The position numbers were made by a program, and so were the translations under genes. Below the pieces are notes generated by a model. That model was not told where the DNA came from. It saw only the letters and a program-made list of their open reading frames with translations, and ran no database searches. A stretch of DNA of 64,000 nucleotides, taken from NCBI GenBank assembly GCA_964451605.1, contig CAYVJA010000004.1, positions 12,179 through 76,178 on the forward strand, given 5' to 3'. Below are positions 36,733-45,843 of this stretch, one piece after another. This DNA comes from JAQVSH01 sp964451605 (lineage in GTDB: Bacteria > Bacteroidota > Bacteroidia > Bacteroidales > UBA4181). Within the stretch, counting starts at the first letter, position 1, and each line of letters begins with the position of its first letter.

Positions 36733-38682
36733 ATGATCTCTGTTAATCAGTTGACCGTTGAATTTGGCGGTACTGCACTTTTTCGTGATATTACTCTGCT
36801 TGTTTCGCCCAAAGATCGCATCGGCCTGGTGGGAAAAAACGGGGCCGGAAAATCGACCCTGTTAAAAATTATGGCCGGTCTGCAGCAACCCACTTCCGGA
36901 GGGGTAGTCCTTCCATCGGGTGCCAGGGTGGGTTATCTTCCCCAGCAAATGGCCCATGTGGGTGGAAAGAGTGTGATGGATGAGACCCGGATGGCTTTCG
37001 ATGAGGTGCTGTCGCTCGAAAGAGAGATGCATCGGCTGGGCGAAGAGATTGCTCTGCGTACCGACTTTGAGAGTGCCGATTATATGGAACAGGTACACCG
37101 TCTGAGCGAGGTTACCGACCACTTCCATTTGTTGGGGGGAATGAATCTTGATGCCGAGGCCGAGAAGACTTTATTGGGTCTGGGCTTCCGCCATTCCGAC
37201 TTTACAAGGGCCACTACCGAATTCAGCGGTGGCTGGCGAATGCGGATTGAACTGGCAAAAGTGCTTTTGCGCCAGCCTGATGTCCTGTTACTTGATGAGC
37301 CTACCAACCACCTCGACATTGAATCGATTACCTGGCTGGAGGCATTTTTATCCGATTATTCCGGGGCCGTGATTCTGGTGTCGCACGACCGCGCATTTCT
37401 CGATAATGTGACACGCCGAACGGTTGAGCTTTCGCTGGGTTCGCTTACCGACTATAAGGTGCCCTATTCCGAATATGTGACTTTACGTGCTGAACGCAGA
37501 AGTCAGCAGATGGCTGCCTATAAAAACCAGCAGAAGATGTTGCAGGATACCCGCGATTTTATTGAGCGGTTTCGCTATAAGGCAACCAAATCGGTACAGG
37601 TTCAATCGAGAATCAAACAACTGGAAAAAATCGAGATTATTGAGGTCGATGAAGAGGATCACAGCGCCATTCATATTGCTTTCCCTCCGGCGCCCCGTTG
37701 TGGCGCCATCCCGGTGGAAGCGGCCTCACTGGTGAAACAGTTTGGGGCAAAAGTCATCCTGCGCGGTGTGGATATCGAGATCCTGCGTGGCGAGAAAGTG
37801 GCCTTTGTAGGACGTAACGGCGAAGGGAAAACCACCTTCTCGCGGGTGATTGTGGGTGATTTGCCTTACGAATCGGGCCGGCTGAAACTGGGGCACAATG
37901 TTCGGATTGGCTATTTTGCACAGAATCAGGATGAAATTATGAATGAATCGCTCACTGTATTCGATACGCTCGATGCCATTGCTACCGGTGATATTCGTAC
38001 CCGCCTTCGTGACCTTTTGGGCGCTTTTCTCTTCCGGGGAGGCGATGTCGATAAGAAGGTATCGGTACTTTCGGGTGGCGAACGTTCGCGACTGGCCATT
38101 CTCAAACTGCTTCTCGAACCCTACAATGTGCTGGTTCTTGACGAGCCGACCAATCACCTGGACATGCGTTCGAAGTCGCTCCTAAAGGAGGCGCTGCTTC
38201 GATTCGACGGTACCCTGATTTTGGTATCGCACGACCGGGATTTTCTTGACGGACTGGTCACTAAGGTGTATGAGTTTCGCGACGGCTCTATTTTTTCCCA
38301 TATCGGGGGTATCTACGATTTTCTCAGAAGGAGAAAGATACAGACGCTGAACGATCTACAGCAAAAAGCCGAGGCCGGATCGAAAGAGGAGGCCATGGTT
38401 TCGCCTGTCGAGAAGAACCTCTCATCAGGGAAGCAGGATTACCTGGAGAAAAAGGAAGCTGAAAAAAAACTGCGAAAAGTAACTTCAATGGTACAAAAAT
38501 CGGAACTTGCCATTGCATCGCTCGAGCAGGAAATTGAACAAATCAGAATTGCGTTGTCGGATCCGGAACAATACTCCGACCAACTTGCGCACAAACATGC
38601 CGAACAGGAAGCGGCTCTCTTGAGAGAGATGCATAACTGGGAGCAGCTTCTTGCCGAACAGGAAGCATTGTCACAAAACTAA
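36733..38682 (+). CDS. ABC-F family ATPase (Uup/EttA-like)
   Basis: ABC-F proteins are cytosolic, lack membrane domains and act on ribosomes. The 649-residue protein has two ATPase cassettes: Walker A GKNGAGKST and GRNGEGKTT, signatures FSGGWRMR and LSGGERSR, Walker B VLLLDEPTNHLD and VLVLDEPTNHLD, joined by a helical linker. The C-terminal 100 residues (EKKEAEKKLRKV, EQEIEQIRI) form a coiled coil like that of Uup. A second ABC-F gene is at 57184-59061. Which subfamily it belongs to cannot be decided here. Confidence 0.9.
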   Translation: MISVNQLTVEFGGTALFRDITLLVSPKDRIGLVGKNGAGKSTLLKIMAGLQQPTSGGVVLPSGARVGYLPQQMAHVGGKSVMDETRMAFDEVLSLEREMHRLGEEIALRTDFESADYMEQVHRLSEVTDHFHLLGGMNLDAEAEKTLLGLGFRHSDFTRATTEFSGGWRMRIELAKVLLRQPDVLLLDEPTNHLDIESITWLEAFLSDYSGAVILVSHDRAFLDNVTRRTVELSLGSLTDYKVPYSEYVTLRAERRSQQMAAYKNQQKMLQDTRDFIERFRYKATKSVQVQSRIKQLEKIEIIEVDEEDHSAIHIAFPPAPRCGAIPVEAASLVKQFGAKVILRGVDIEILRGEKVAFVGRNGEGKTTFSRVIVGDLPYESGRLKLGHNVRIGYFAQNQDEIMNESLTVFDTLDAIATGDIRTRLRDLLGAFLFRGGDVDKKVSVLSGGERSRLAILKLLLEPYNVLVLDEPTNHLDMRSKSLLKEALLRFDGTLILVSHDRDFLDGLVTKVYEFRDGSIFSHIGGIYDFLRRRKIQTLNDLQQKAEAGSKEEAMVSPVEKNLSSGKQDYLEKKEAEKKLRKVTSMVQKSELAIASLEQEIEQIRIALSDPEQYSDQLAHKHAEQEAALLREMHNWEQLLAEQEALSQN

Positions 38683-38694
38683 ACCATACAAAGT

Positions 38695-39454
38695 ATGAGG
38701 GAAGATTGGAATCAGGAAGAGCGCGAAGAGGTGTCGCTCAAGAATTTTTTCGGCGTAAGGGCCGTAATGGAGGCCATAAAGGCGGGAAAAGAGATCGATA
38801 AGGTGCTCTTTAAAACAGGTTCGGATGGCGAAACCATTCATGAACTGTTTGCATTGGTTCGTAATTTGGGTATTCCCTATCAATTTGTGCCTGTCGAGAA
38901 ACTCAACCGGATTACCCGGAAGAATCACCAGGGGGTAATTGCTTTGGCCTCGGCAGTGGAATATCAGCCGCTTTCGGCTCTTGTTCCCATGATTTATGAA
39001 CGTGGGGAGGATCCTTTTCTGGTGATTCTCGACAGGGTAACCGATGTCAGGAATGTCGGCGCCATTGCCCGTTCGGCCGAATGTGCCGGGGCGCATGCCC
39101 TGATTGTCCCCGACAGAGGGTCGGCGCCTCTGAACGGCGATGCAGTAAAGACTTCGGCCGGTGCTTTGCATCATCTTCCGGTATGCAGATCGTCGAATCT
39201 GAAGAACGATCTTCTCTTTTTGAAGGAATCGGGGATTCGGGTGGTTGCCGTGACAGAAAAGTCGGATAAGACCTATCTTCAGGCTGATTTACAGGGGCCG
39301 ATTGCCCTGTTAATGGGTGCCGAAGATACCCGAATATCTGCGATTATGCCACGATCGAGTCTCTATTCCCATGGCGGGGCAAATCGGATCGCTGAATGTG
39401 TCGGCCGCGGCCGCGGTCTTGCTTTTCGAGGTGGTGCGCAGAAGAACCAGTTAG
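38695..39454 (+). pseudogene. rlmB: 23S rRNA 2'-O-methyltransferase RlmB-like (SpoU), frameshifted
   Basis: RlmB/TrmH methylates a 23S rRNA guanosine using SAM bound in a trefoil knot. The frame reads normally from MREDWNQEE through HQGVIALAS, RVTDVRNVGAIARSAECAGA and PIALLMGAEDT, then shifts. The expected continuation, EYLRLCHDRVSIPMAGQIG and SLNVSAAAAVLLFEVVRR, is found in the +1 frame from about 39332 to TAG 39452-39454. About 11 bases, the GIS(P) codons of SpoU motif 2, seem missing at 39331. The uncorrected frame runs on to 39642 over holA without similarity. Either a genuine loss, or an assembly or sequencing deletion. The corrected stop overlaps the convergent holA stop by four bases. 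Confidence 0.85.
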
Positions 39455-40455
39455 TGCATAATGCGGAAGAGCATTTCGCGAAACAGCTCCGGAGGGGAGG
39501 AGATGGCAGTGCCCATTACTCCCTTGGCCCGGGCATCGTAGGTGCGCAAAAGCGAGAAGATGGCCGATATCCGCTTGGGCGGAAATCGTTTTGCGGCGGC
39601 TTCAATCTCTTTCAATGCATAAGGATTACAGCCAATGGCTGAGGCCGCAACCTGAGGCGACTTGTTGTTCAGGAAGTGCCACGCAAACACTTTGACAAAG
39701 AAGGCGAACAACACATTGGTGGCCGCAAACAGTGAGCCCGCCTTAGGGTTGTGCTCAAAATACTGCACAATCCGGTGCGCCTTGAGCACATCGTTGTGTA
39801 CAATGGCCTTTTGCAGTTCGAAAATATTGAAATCTTTGCTGTAACCGGTGTTGCGTTCTACATGAAGGGGGGTAATTCTGGGGTCTTTTTCAGGCAGCGT
39901 CAGAATAAGCTTGTCTATCTCGCCCACCACTTTCGAGAGGTCGTTGCCCAGAAACTCACTCAGCATAACGGCTGCTTCCTGTGTGATTTGTAGTTGACGC
40001 TGTTTTGCATACTGCAGAATCCAGTCGGGCATCTTGTAATCGGGTATCTTGGCCGATTCAAAAACCACTCCCTGCTTTTCGGCCGCTTTGTAAAATTTTT
40101 GCCTTTTGTCGACCTTTTTATATTTGACGCACAACACCAGAATGGTGGAGGGTTGGGGTTTCTCAAAGTAGGCGGTAAAAGGATCGAGATCTACCAGTTG
40201 TGCCTCTTTTAATACAACAACCTGTTTTTCGGCCATCATGGGGTATCGGCGAGCCCCATCGATAACCGATGCCAGGTTCATATCCTTCTGCGCATAGAGA
40301 ACCATCTGATTAAACGCCTTGTCGGCTTCGGAGAGGGCATTTTCGGTTATCTCATTGCATAGAAGGTCTATATAATAGGGCTCTTCGCCCATCAACAGAT
40401 AGATGGGGCTGAACTTCTTTTGCTTCAGCGATGTCATGAGTTGCTCGAAGGTCAT
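39451..40455 (-). CDS. holA: DNA polymerase III delta subunit
   Basis: HolA is the clamp-loader subunit that opens the beta ring. The 334-residue protein fits: PIYLLMGEEPYYIDLLCNEI at the N-terminus (where delta has a degenerate P-loop), VVVLKEAQLVD, and the helical C-terminal region EIDKLILTLPEKDPRITP and VERNTGYSKDFNIFELQKAI. The gene is convergent with rlmB with a four-base TTAG overlap of the two stops. Delta is essential, so the copy is expected to be functional. Confidence 0.92.
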   Translation of the reverse strand: MTFEQLMTSLKQKKFSPIYLLMGEEPYYIDLLCNEITENALSEADKAFNQMVLYAQKDMNLASVIDGARRYPMMAEKQVVVLKEAQLVDLDPFTAYFEKPQPSTILVLCVKYKKVDKRQKFYKAAEKQGVVFESAKIPDYKMPDWILQYAKQRQLQITQEAAVMLSEFLGNDLSKVVGEIDKLILTLPEKDPRITPLHVERNTGYSKDFNIFELQKAIVHNDVLKAHRIVQYFEHNPKAGSLFAATNVLFAFFVKVFAWHFLNNKSPQVAASAIGCNPYALKEIEAAAKRFPPKRISAIFSLLRTYDARAKGVMGTAISSPPELFREMLFRIMH

Positions 40456-40507
40456 GCCAAATCGGGTGATGAGTAAATTAATTGTTCTGTTACGCGGTTA
40501 GGGCCAG

Positions 40508-41797
40508 TTATGCACTAAGGGTCTTTCCTCTTTTCAGTGTGGAGAAGCCAAACAGCATAATCACAATAAAACAGACTAAGGGAACCCAGAAAGCGAAGGC
40601 AATGGAACTCAGGTCGGATATGTATCCTTGAACTGCGGTAAGGATGGCGCCACCCAAGATGGCCATAATCATGCCCGAACCGCCAATTTTTGCATCATCA
40701 CCCAGCCCTTCTACCCCCAAACCATAGATGGTCGGGAACATCAGCGACATAAAGAAAGAGATGGTAACCAGAGAGATGGATCCTGCCCATCCTCCCAGGA
40801 AAATGGTGCCCAGACAGGCAAACCCCGCAAAAATGGCCGAAATGATGAGAAGCATGCCCGGTTTAATAAATTTCATCAGTCCGGTAAAGATGAACCGGGC
40901 CACAGAAAAGAGTATCAGTGATGCAAGGTACCATGTGGCCGCATCGGCTTCGTTCAGTTGCAAATTATTCATGATGTAGCGGATGGTGTACGACCATACA
41001 CCAATCTGGGCTCCAACATAAAAAAACTGGGCCACAACCCCTCTTACATAATTTTTGTTGGCCAGTAACCGCTTGAAAACAGGTGCCAGTTTGGTTTTAT
41101 CGGGGTCGGAGGCTTCGGGCATCTGCGCTCTGAGAATCAAAAAGAAGATGATAAGTAAGACAAGGCCCACACTTACATAGGTCATGGTAACCGCCAGCAA
41201 TTCGCCGGCCTGAATTTTCTGCAGTGCTTCGGCGTTCATGCCTGCCCTTTCGGCTGCGTTGGCCGAGTTCAATTCGCCCAGAATAAAAACCTGACTCAGC
41301 AGAATACCGGTAATGGAACCCATGGGATTAAAAGATTGGGCCAGATTCAGTCTGCGTGTGCCGGTTTCGGACGATCCCATCACAATGATGTAGGGATTGG
41401 CAGAGGTCTCGAGAATGGAGCAGCCTCCCGCAAGGATGTAGATGGCTATCAGGTAGTGATAGTAGTTGGCGGTGACACTGGCCGGGTAGAAGAGCACACA
41501 GCCTGTGGCATATAGTATGATGCCCAGCAAAATACCTGCTTTATACGACTTCTTCCGGATAAAGAGGGCAGCAGGAAGGGCAAAACAAAAATAGGAGCCG
41601 TAAAATGAGAGCTGGATGAGTGATGTCTGAAAGTCGGACATACTCATAATTTTCTTGAATGCAGCCAACAGTGTGTCGGTCATATTATTGGCAACTCCCC
41701 AGAAGAAGAAGAGGCTGGTTACTAAGACAAAGGGCAGGATAAAACTTTTGCCTTGGGCATCGTGGAGCAAACCTCGTTTTACGGGAGTAGCGTTCAT
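40508..41797 (-). CDS. fucP: MFS sugar transporter, FucP-like
   Basis: The 429-residue protein is an inner-membrane H+/sugar symporter of the FHS family of the major facilitator superfamily, with 12 predicted helices. FucP-type features are the N-terminal LFFFWGVANNMTDTLLAAFK with the acidic residue in helix 1, LETSANPYIIVMGSSETGTR and QSFNPMGSITG. Members carry L-fucose, glucose, galactose or N-acetylglucosamine; which one cannot be told. It is divergent from a glycoside-hydrolase-like gene, so import of a sugar released in the periplasm is a reasonable idea. Confidence is lower for the gene symbol than for the family. Confidence 0.85.
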   Translation of the reverse strand: MNATPVKRGLLHDAQGKSFILPFVLVTSLFFFWGVANNMTDTLLAAFKKIMSMSDFQTSLIQLSFYGSYFCFALPAALFIRKKSYKAGILLGIILYATGCVLFYPASVTANYYHYLIAIYILAGGCSILETSANPYIIVMGSSETGTRRLNLAQSFNPMGSITGILLSQVFILGELNSANAAERAGMNAEALQKIQAGELLAVTMTYVSVGLVLLIIFFLILRAQMPEASDPDKTKLAPVFKRLLANKNYVRGVVAQFFYVGAQIGVWSYTIRYIMNNLQLNEADAATWYLASLILFSVARFIFTGLMKFIKPGMLLIISAIFAGFACLGTIFLGGWAGSISLVTISFFMSLMFPTIYGLGVEGLGDDAKIGGSGMIMAILGGAILTAVQGYISDLSSIAFAFWVPLVCFIVIMLFGFSTLKRGKTLSA

Positions 41798-41987
41798 AGC
41801 AGAAAGGGGTAAGGGTTAAAGAGTGAAAAGGAATCGAAGGCTAAAAATAGCATTTATTCTTCGATTTTACCGAATCAGGCAATTGCGATAATCTATTTGA
41901 TGAACGGCCAATACCCTTCAGAACTTTCGATAGGAAGTGCTGTCATTTTGTTGTACTTTCGGGAGTAGACCAATACTTGCCCTCCCG

Positions 41988-44009
41988 ATGAAATGTTCTT
42001 CTGCAACTCTCTGTTTTCTTCTTTTATTGCTGAAATCGGTTTCTGTGGAATCCTTGCTCCCGGCACAGGAAACCTCTCCTGAAATCTCCTCGCTCGATCT
42101 CTATTCCGATACCTGGGTGGCAACCGACGGGCTGGGGCGTTCGATGCCGGATAGCAATGAGGCCGGTGCGGTGAAAAACGATAAGCAACGCGTTGTGGGT
42201 ATCTTTTACATCACCTGGCATACCGATAATCTGGCCGGACTGAAGTCGCCCTATCGGGCCGATGTGACATCCATTTTGCATACCGATCCTGCTGCCCGTC
42301 TTGATGCTGCTCATCCTCTGTGGACAGAGTCGATGTACCACTGGGCCGAACCGGAAATGGGCTACTTTCTGAGCAAGGATGAGTACGTGATTCGTAAAGA
42401 TATGTCGATGCTTTCGGATGCCGGGGTGGATGTGTTGATTATGGATGTAACCAATGCAGTGAGGTATTGGAGCGAATGGGATACCCTGTTTACAGTGATG
42501 CAGCAGATGAAGCGTGAAGGAAACCGGGTGCCCCGTTTCTGTTTTTGGGCTTTTAACGGGCCGGTAATTACCGTGGTGCAGGATTTGTACGACCGCATCT
42601 ACAAGACGGGGCGCTACAGCGACCTCTGGTTTTACTGGGAGGGCAAACCCCTCTTATTGTATAATGGAAATCCCAAGTACGATGCCAGCGGAACTGCCGG
42701 TAATAACCCCAATCCTCATTACGACCCTGCCGCAGCAACCGACCCTTCCCATCCGCATTATGGTGAACCCGATTACACTGAGCCCAGGTATAAAGATTAC
42801 ACAAGCGAAGTAAAACGTTTTTTTACACTGCGCACCATGTGGTGGGGCTATAAAAACTGGGGAGGAGCTCCCTTTATAGGTACCGAAGATAACTGGAGCT
42901 TTGGATACGATCTTGGCGATCCGGCTGTACGTAATCTTGATCCCGATTTACTGGTTTCGCGCCATAACGGCCAAAAGGAGCAGGCTGCTGTTACCCCGGC
43001 ACAGCACCCATCCAGTTTGGTGGGTAAATCGTGGAGCCGGTCCGGGGCAGAACCGCAGTTGAATCAGTACGACCTTCCCCAGAAAGCCTATGTACCGTGG
43101 CTGGGCGACACGGTACAGCACCCCGAAGGGTATGGGATCTATTTTCAGGAACGATGGGATGAGGCCTTGAAATCGGATCCTCCCTTTATCTATCTGAATG
43201 ACTGGAATGAATGGACTGCTGGAAAATATCCGCCTACACAGGGTAAAACCACTCCGTTTATGCGCAGAGAGAGTGGCTATTTCTTTGTAGACCAATACAA
43301 TTCGGAGTTTAATCGCGGTATTCAACCTATGAAGGGAGGGTATACCGACAATTACTATATGCAGATGGCGCAGAACATTCGTCGTTATAAAGGGGTCAGG
43401 GACATACCTCAATTGAGCGGATATAGTCCGATTCGCATTGATGGCGCTTTTTCCGACTGGGATGCGGTGCCCGGCTATTATCGTGATACCCGCGGCGATG
43501 TGTTCCATCGCAGCCACAAGGGATACGGCCAACTCTATTATAAAAACAGTTCAGGACGCAATGATATAGTGGATTCGAAGGTGGCTGTCGACCGAAGAAA
43601 TCTCTATTTCTATGTGGAGACCGCATCGGTTTTATCCTCTTGTTTCGATGAAAACTGGATGCTGTTGCTGATTGATGCCGACAAAAACCCCAAAACCGGA
43701 TGGTATGGATACGATTTTGTGGTTAATCGGAAGGTGTTGAGCGATTGTCTGTCCACCCTCCTCCGCTATGACGGAGATACAGGTTCGGGCAGGTGGGTGC
43801 AGGTGTCTGAGGTTGCGTTCCGGTACGCCGGCAAGAAACTGGAGATTACTATCCCGCGCGCGCTGCTGAAGCTGACGGGCTCCTTACTGGTGTTCGATTT
43901 TAAGTGGAGTGACAATGCCTCCGAATGGGTTGATCCCATTTCGTTTTGTACTCATGGTGATACGGCTCCCAATCGTCGTTTTGCCTATCGTTGTATCTGG
44001 AAAAGGTGA
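41988..44009 (+). CDS. Secreted GH71/GH99-like glycosidase with C-terminal CBM9-like domain
   Basis: About 673 residues with a signal peptide (MKCSSATLCFLLLLLKSVSV). The main domain (about 30-470) has the barrel pattern of GH71/GH99-like proteins: GIFYITWHTDN, DMSMLSDAGVDVLIMDVTNA, FWAFNGPVITVVQDLYDRIY, KTGRYSDLWFYWEGKPLLLY and FIYLNDWNEWTAG near its end. GH99 enzymes cleave alpha-mannosides or alpha-glucans. The C-terminal part (IRIDGAFSDWDAVPGYYRD, LLIDADKNPKTGWYGYDFVV) looks like a CBM9 or DOMON-like sugar-binding beta sandwich. Catalytic residues were not assigned. No SusCD pair lies nearby, so it is not a classic polysaccharide-utilisation locus. Confidence 0.75.
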   Translation: MKCSSATLCFLLLLLKSVSVESLLPAQETSPEISSLDLYSDTWVATDGLGRSMPDSNEAGAVKNDKQRVVGIFYITWHTDNLAGLKSPYRADVTSILHTDPAARLDAAHPLWTESMYHWAEPEMGYFLSKDEYVIRKDMSMLSDAGVDVLIMDVTNAVRYWSEWDTLFTVMQQMKREGNRVPRFCFWAFNGPVITVVQDLYDRIYKTGRYSDLWFYWEGKPLLLYNGNPKYDASGTAGNNPNPHYDPAAATDPSHPHYGEPDYTEPRYKDYTSEVKRFFTLRTMWWGYKNWGGAPFIGTEDNWSFGYDLGDPAVRNLDPDLLVSRHNGQKEQAAVTPAQHPSSLVGKSWSRSGAEPQLNQYDLPQKAYVPWLGDTVQHPEGYGIYFQERWDEALKSDPPFIYLNDWNEWTAGKYPPTQGKTTPFMRRESGYFFVDQYNSEFNRGIQPMKGGYTDNYYMQMAQNIRRYKGVRDIPQLSGYSPIRIDGAFSDWDAVPGYYRDTRGDVFHRSHKGYGQLYYKNSSGRNDIVDSKVAVDRRNLYFYVETASVLSSCFDENWMLLLIDADKNPKTGWYGYDFVVNRKVLSDCLSTLLRYDGDTGSGRWVQVSEVAFRYAGKKLEITIPRALLKLTGSLLVFDFKWSDNASEWVDPISFCTHGDTAPNRRFAYRCIWKR

Positions 44010-44070
44010 GATGGATCCAACTATTTGTGGAAAAAATGAGAGCCATCTGATTTGCGTTTCCGAATTTTGC

Positions 44071-44078
44071 TATCTTTG
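44071..44078 (+). promoter_or_regulatory. -7 box for the tRNA-Leu pair
   Basis: TATCTTTG lies 18 bases before the first tRNA-Leu. A TTTG at 44051-44054 is 16 bases upstream of it, the same short spacing seen before recF. Confidence 0.55.
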
Positions 44079-44096
44079 CACTCGCTAAACGAAAAC

Positions 44097-44180
44097 GCCC
44101 AGATGGCGGAATTGGTAGACGCGCTAGTTTCAGGGACTAGTGTCCGTAAGGATGTGCAGGTTCGAGTCCTGTTCTGGGTA
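44097..44180 (+). tRNA. tRNA-Leu (anticodon CAG)
   Basis: Acceptor GCCCAGA pairs with TCTGGGT (a G-T wobble at position 1-72). The anticodon stem CTAGT/ACTAG holds loop TTCAGGG with CAG, decoding CUG. A long variable arm (GTCCGTAAGGAT) marks a class II leucine tRNA, and the T arm has TTCGAGT. Discriminator A is at 44180. The 3' CCA is not encoded, so it must be added after RNase Z cleavage. Confidence 0.95.
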
Positions 44181-44215
44181 CAACGGTACCCAAGTATGTC
44201 GGGAGCGTTTTCTTA

Positions 44216-44302
44216 GCCCAGGTGGTGAAATTGGTAGACACGCTACTTTGAGGGGGTAGTGGGGGTTTCCCTGTACGAGTTCGAGTCTCGTCCTGGGCAC
44301 CA
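44216..44302 (+). tRNA. tRNA-Leu (anticodon GAG)
   Basis: Acceptor GCCCAGG pairs with CCTGGGC. The anticodon loop TTGAGGG on stem CTACT/GGTAG carries GAG, decoding CUU/CUC. A class II variable arm is present (TGGGGGTTTCCCTGT) and the T loop reads TTCGAGT. Unlike its neighbour the CCA end is encoded (44300-44302). The two genes are 35 bases apart and end in one terminator. Confidence 0.95.
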
Positions 44303-44304
44303 GC

Positions 44305-44348
44305 AAAAAAAGATCGCAGCGCTATAAAAAGTGCTGCGATCTTTTTTT
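44305..44348. terminator. Terminator after the tRNA-Leu pair
   Basis: Arms 44305-44320 and 44333-44348 pair exactly over 16 bp (core GATCGCAGC with a run of seven A on one side and T on the other) around a 12-base loop. The A and T tails on both sides suit termination of the tRNA transcript and of the convergent Gfo/Idh gene. Confidence 0.85.
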
Positions 44349-44381
44349 TGTCCGTTTCGGTTAATCCAATCTATACCGCTT

Positions 44382-45719
44382 TCAGAGGGAGTAGGGTCTG
44401 CGGTAGGTATAGGCGTAGAGTCGGTGCGCTTCAGCCTCCGGATCGTTCGGGAAACTTAACGTGGCGGGATCCCATTTCACCGGTCGTTTCAGTTCGGTGG
44501 CCATGTTGGCGATACAGCAAAGGGTGTTGGTGCTGCATCCTACTTCAACGGGCGCAATGGGGTTTTTGCGCGAACGGACGGCATCGATAAAGTTTTGCAT
44601 ATGGGGTGAGCTCACCTCATATTGGCCGGCTGCCACTTTTTGTTCCTCTTTCTGCAACAGCGAAGGATCGGAACACTCGATATAACCTCTGGCCACTTTT
44701 AGCCATCCTTTTGTGCCGTTAAAGCAGATACCCTGACCCCCTTGCTGGCGGAAGTTTTGTTCGGTCATCACAATGCCGTTCTGGTACTTCATAGTGAGAT
44801 ATTGCGCGCCCTGATACCCTTTCGGGATAAATTCTGAGGGGCCCAGGCCATCCATACCGATAGCTGCCTGCGAAATATCAAACATATGCGCTCCCCAGTC
44901 GGAGGTATATCCATTTCCGGTTTCCCTATAATAGCGCCATGCAGCCCAAAACGTTTCGTTCTGAACGGGATTGAGCGAGACGGGAGGGCAGAGCTTTGAA
45001 TGATAATGAATTTTGGGATCGTTGAGCGGACCCATCCAGAGGTTCCAGTTGAGGTTAGCGGGGATCGGCTCTTCGGGCAGATCGAGCGGTTGTGGCGGAT
45101 CGCCTACTTTAGCATAGATGGTTTCAATGTGTCCCAGGGCTCCGCTTCTGACTACTGAAATGGCCTGCTGAAACTCTTTGCCGGACCGCTGCTGGCTTCC
45201 AACCTGCAATACCCGGTTGTTGTTGCGTACCGCCTTGACCATGGCAAGGCCTTCGGTTACGGTAAAGGCAAGCGGTTTTTGTACGAACACATCCTTTCCT
45301 GACTGGCAGGCATGAATGGTATTCAGTGCATGCCAATGGTCGGGTGTGGCAATGGCTACCGCATCGATATCCTTCCGATTGAGCAAATCTTCATAGAACT
45401 CATAGAGATCGCAGCGGGCTGCCACATTTTGTGATTTCTGCCAGGCTTCGACCCGCAGTTTGAACCGCTCGCGCTTGATACTGTCGACATCGCAACCGGC
45501 CACTACCTGCACTCCGGGGCATTTAGAAAAGCTGCTGAAATCGGAACAGCCCTGCTGACCCAGGCCGATGAATCCCAGAACCACCCTGTCGCTGGGGGCA
45601 ATACGTTGACCATTGGGGAGAGTCCAACTGGGAAGAAGGGTTAATCCTGCCAGTCCGAGAGCCGAATAACCGAGAAACTCTCTACGGCTCATTGAATGCT
45701 TGCTGTCTCTTTTGCTCAT
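44382..45719 (-). CDS. Gfo/Idh/MocA family oxidoreductase with Tat signal (second copy)
   Basis: The 445-residue protein has an N-terminal twin-arginine motif (SRREFLGYSALGLAGLTLLP), Rossmann GxGxxG (GFIGLGQQGCSDFS) and the family triad in the form VFVQKPLAFTVTEG, with Gln replacing the usual Glu before KP. The substrate is unknown. It shares architecture with the protein at 1618-2976 but the two are not close copies. Three TTTTCAGA-containing sites lie upstream (45774-45828). Starts at residue 1 or 10 are both possible. Confidence 0.88.
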   Translation of the reverse strand: MSKRDSKHSMSRREFLGYSALGLAGLTLLPSWTLPNGQRIAPSDRVVLGFIGLGQQGCSDFSSFSKCPGVQVVAGCDVDSIKRERFKLRVEAWQKSQNVAARCDLYEFYEDLLNRKDIDAVAIATPDHWHALNTIHACQSGKDVFVQKPLAFTVTEGLAMVKAVRNNNRVLQVGSQQRSGKEFQQAISVVRSGALGHIETIYAKVGDPPQPLDLPEEPIPANLNWNLWMGPLNDPKIHYHSKLCPPVSLNPVQNETFWAAWRYYRETGNGYTSDWGAHMFDISQAAIGMDGLGPSEFIPKGYQGAQYLTMKYQNGIVMTEQNFRQQGGQGICFNGTKGWLKVARGYIECSDPSLLQKEEQKVAAGQYEVSSPHMQNFIDAVRSRKNPIAPVEVGCSTNTLCCIANMATELKRPVKWDPATLSFPNDPEAEAHRLYAYTYRRPYSL

Positions 45720-45759
45720 GCTGAAATAGGGGATTTAGGAGGGATTCATGGAACTCCTA

Positions 45760-45828
45760 CTAAATTACAATCTTTTTCAGATTATTCCGGCCTTTTCAGA
45801 ATATTCTGCAGATTTTCAGAAATTCTCA
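45760..45828 (-). promoter_or_regulatory. Triple near-palindromic operator upstream of the oxidoreductase gene
   Basis: TTTTCAGA begins at 45774, 45793 and 45813, spaced 19 and 20 bases (two helical turns). The middle copy continues CAGAATATTCTG, a perfect palindrome (45797-45808); the outer ones (CAGATTATTCCG, CAGAAATTCTCA) are degenerate versions. On the minus strand a TAATTTAG -7-like box (45760-45767) follows directly. A cooperative regulator-binding region is inferred. Confidence 0.45.
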
Positions 45829-45843
45829 CTAACTGATTAACGG

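Noticed and set aside
39455..39642. Extension of the rlmB frame over holA
   Set aside because: This frame follows the frameshift and has no similarity; the real end is in the +1 frame at 39454.
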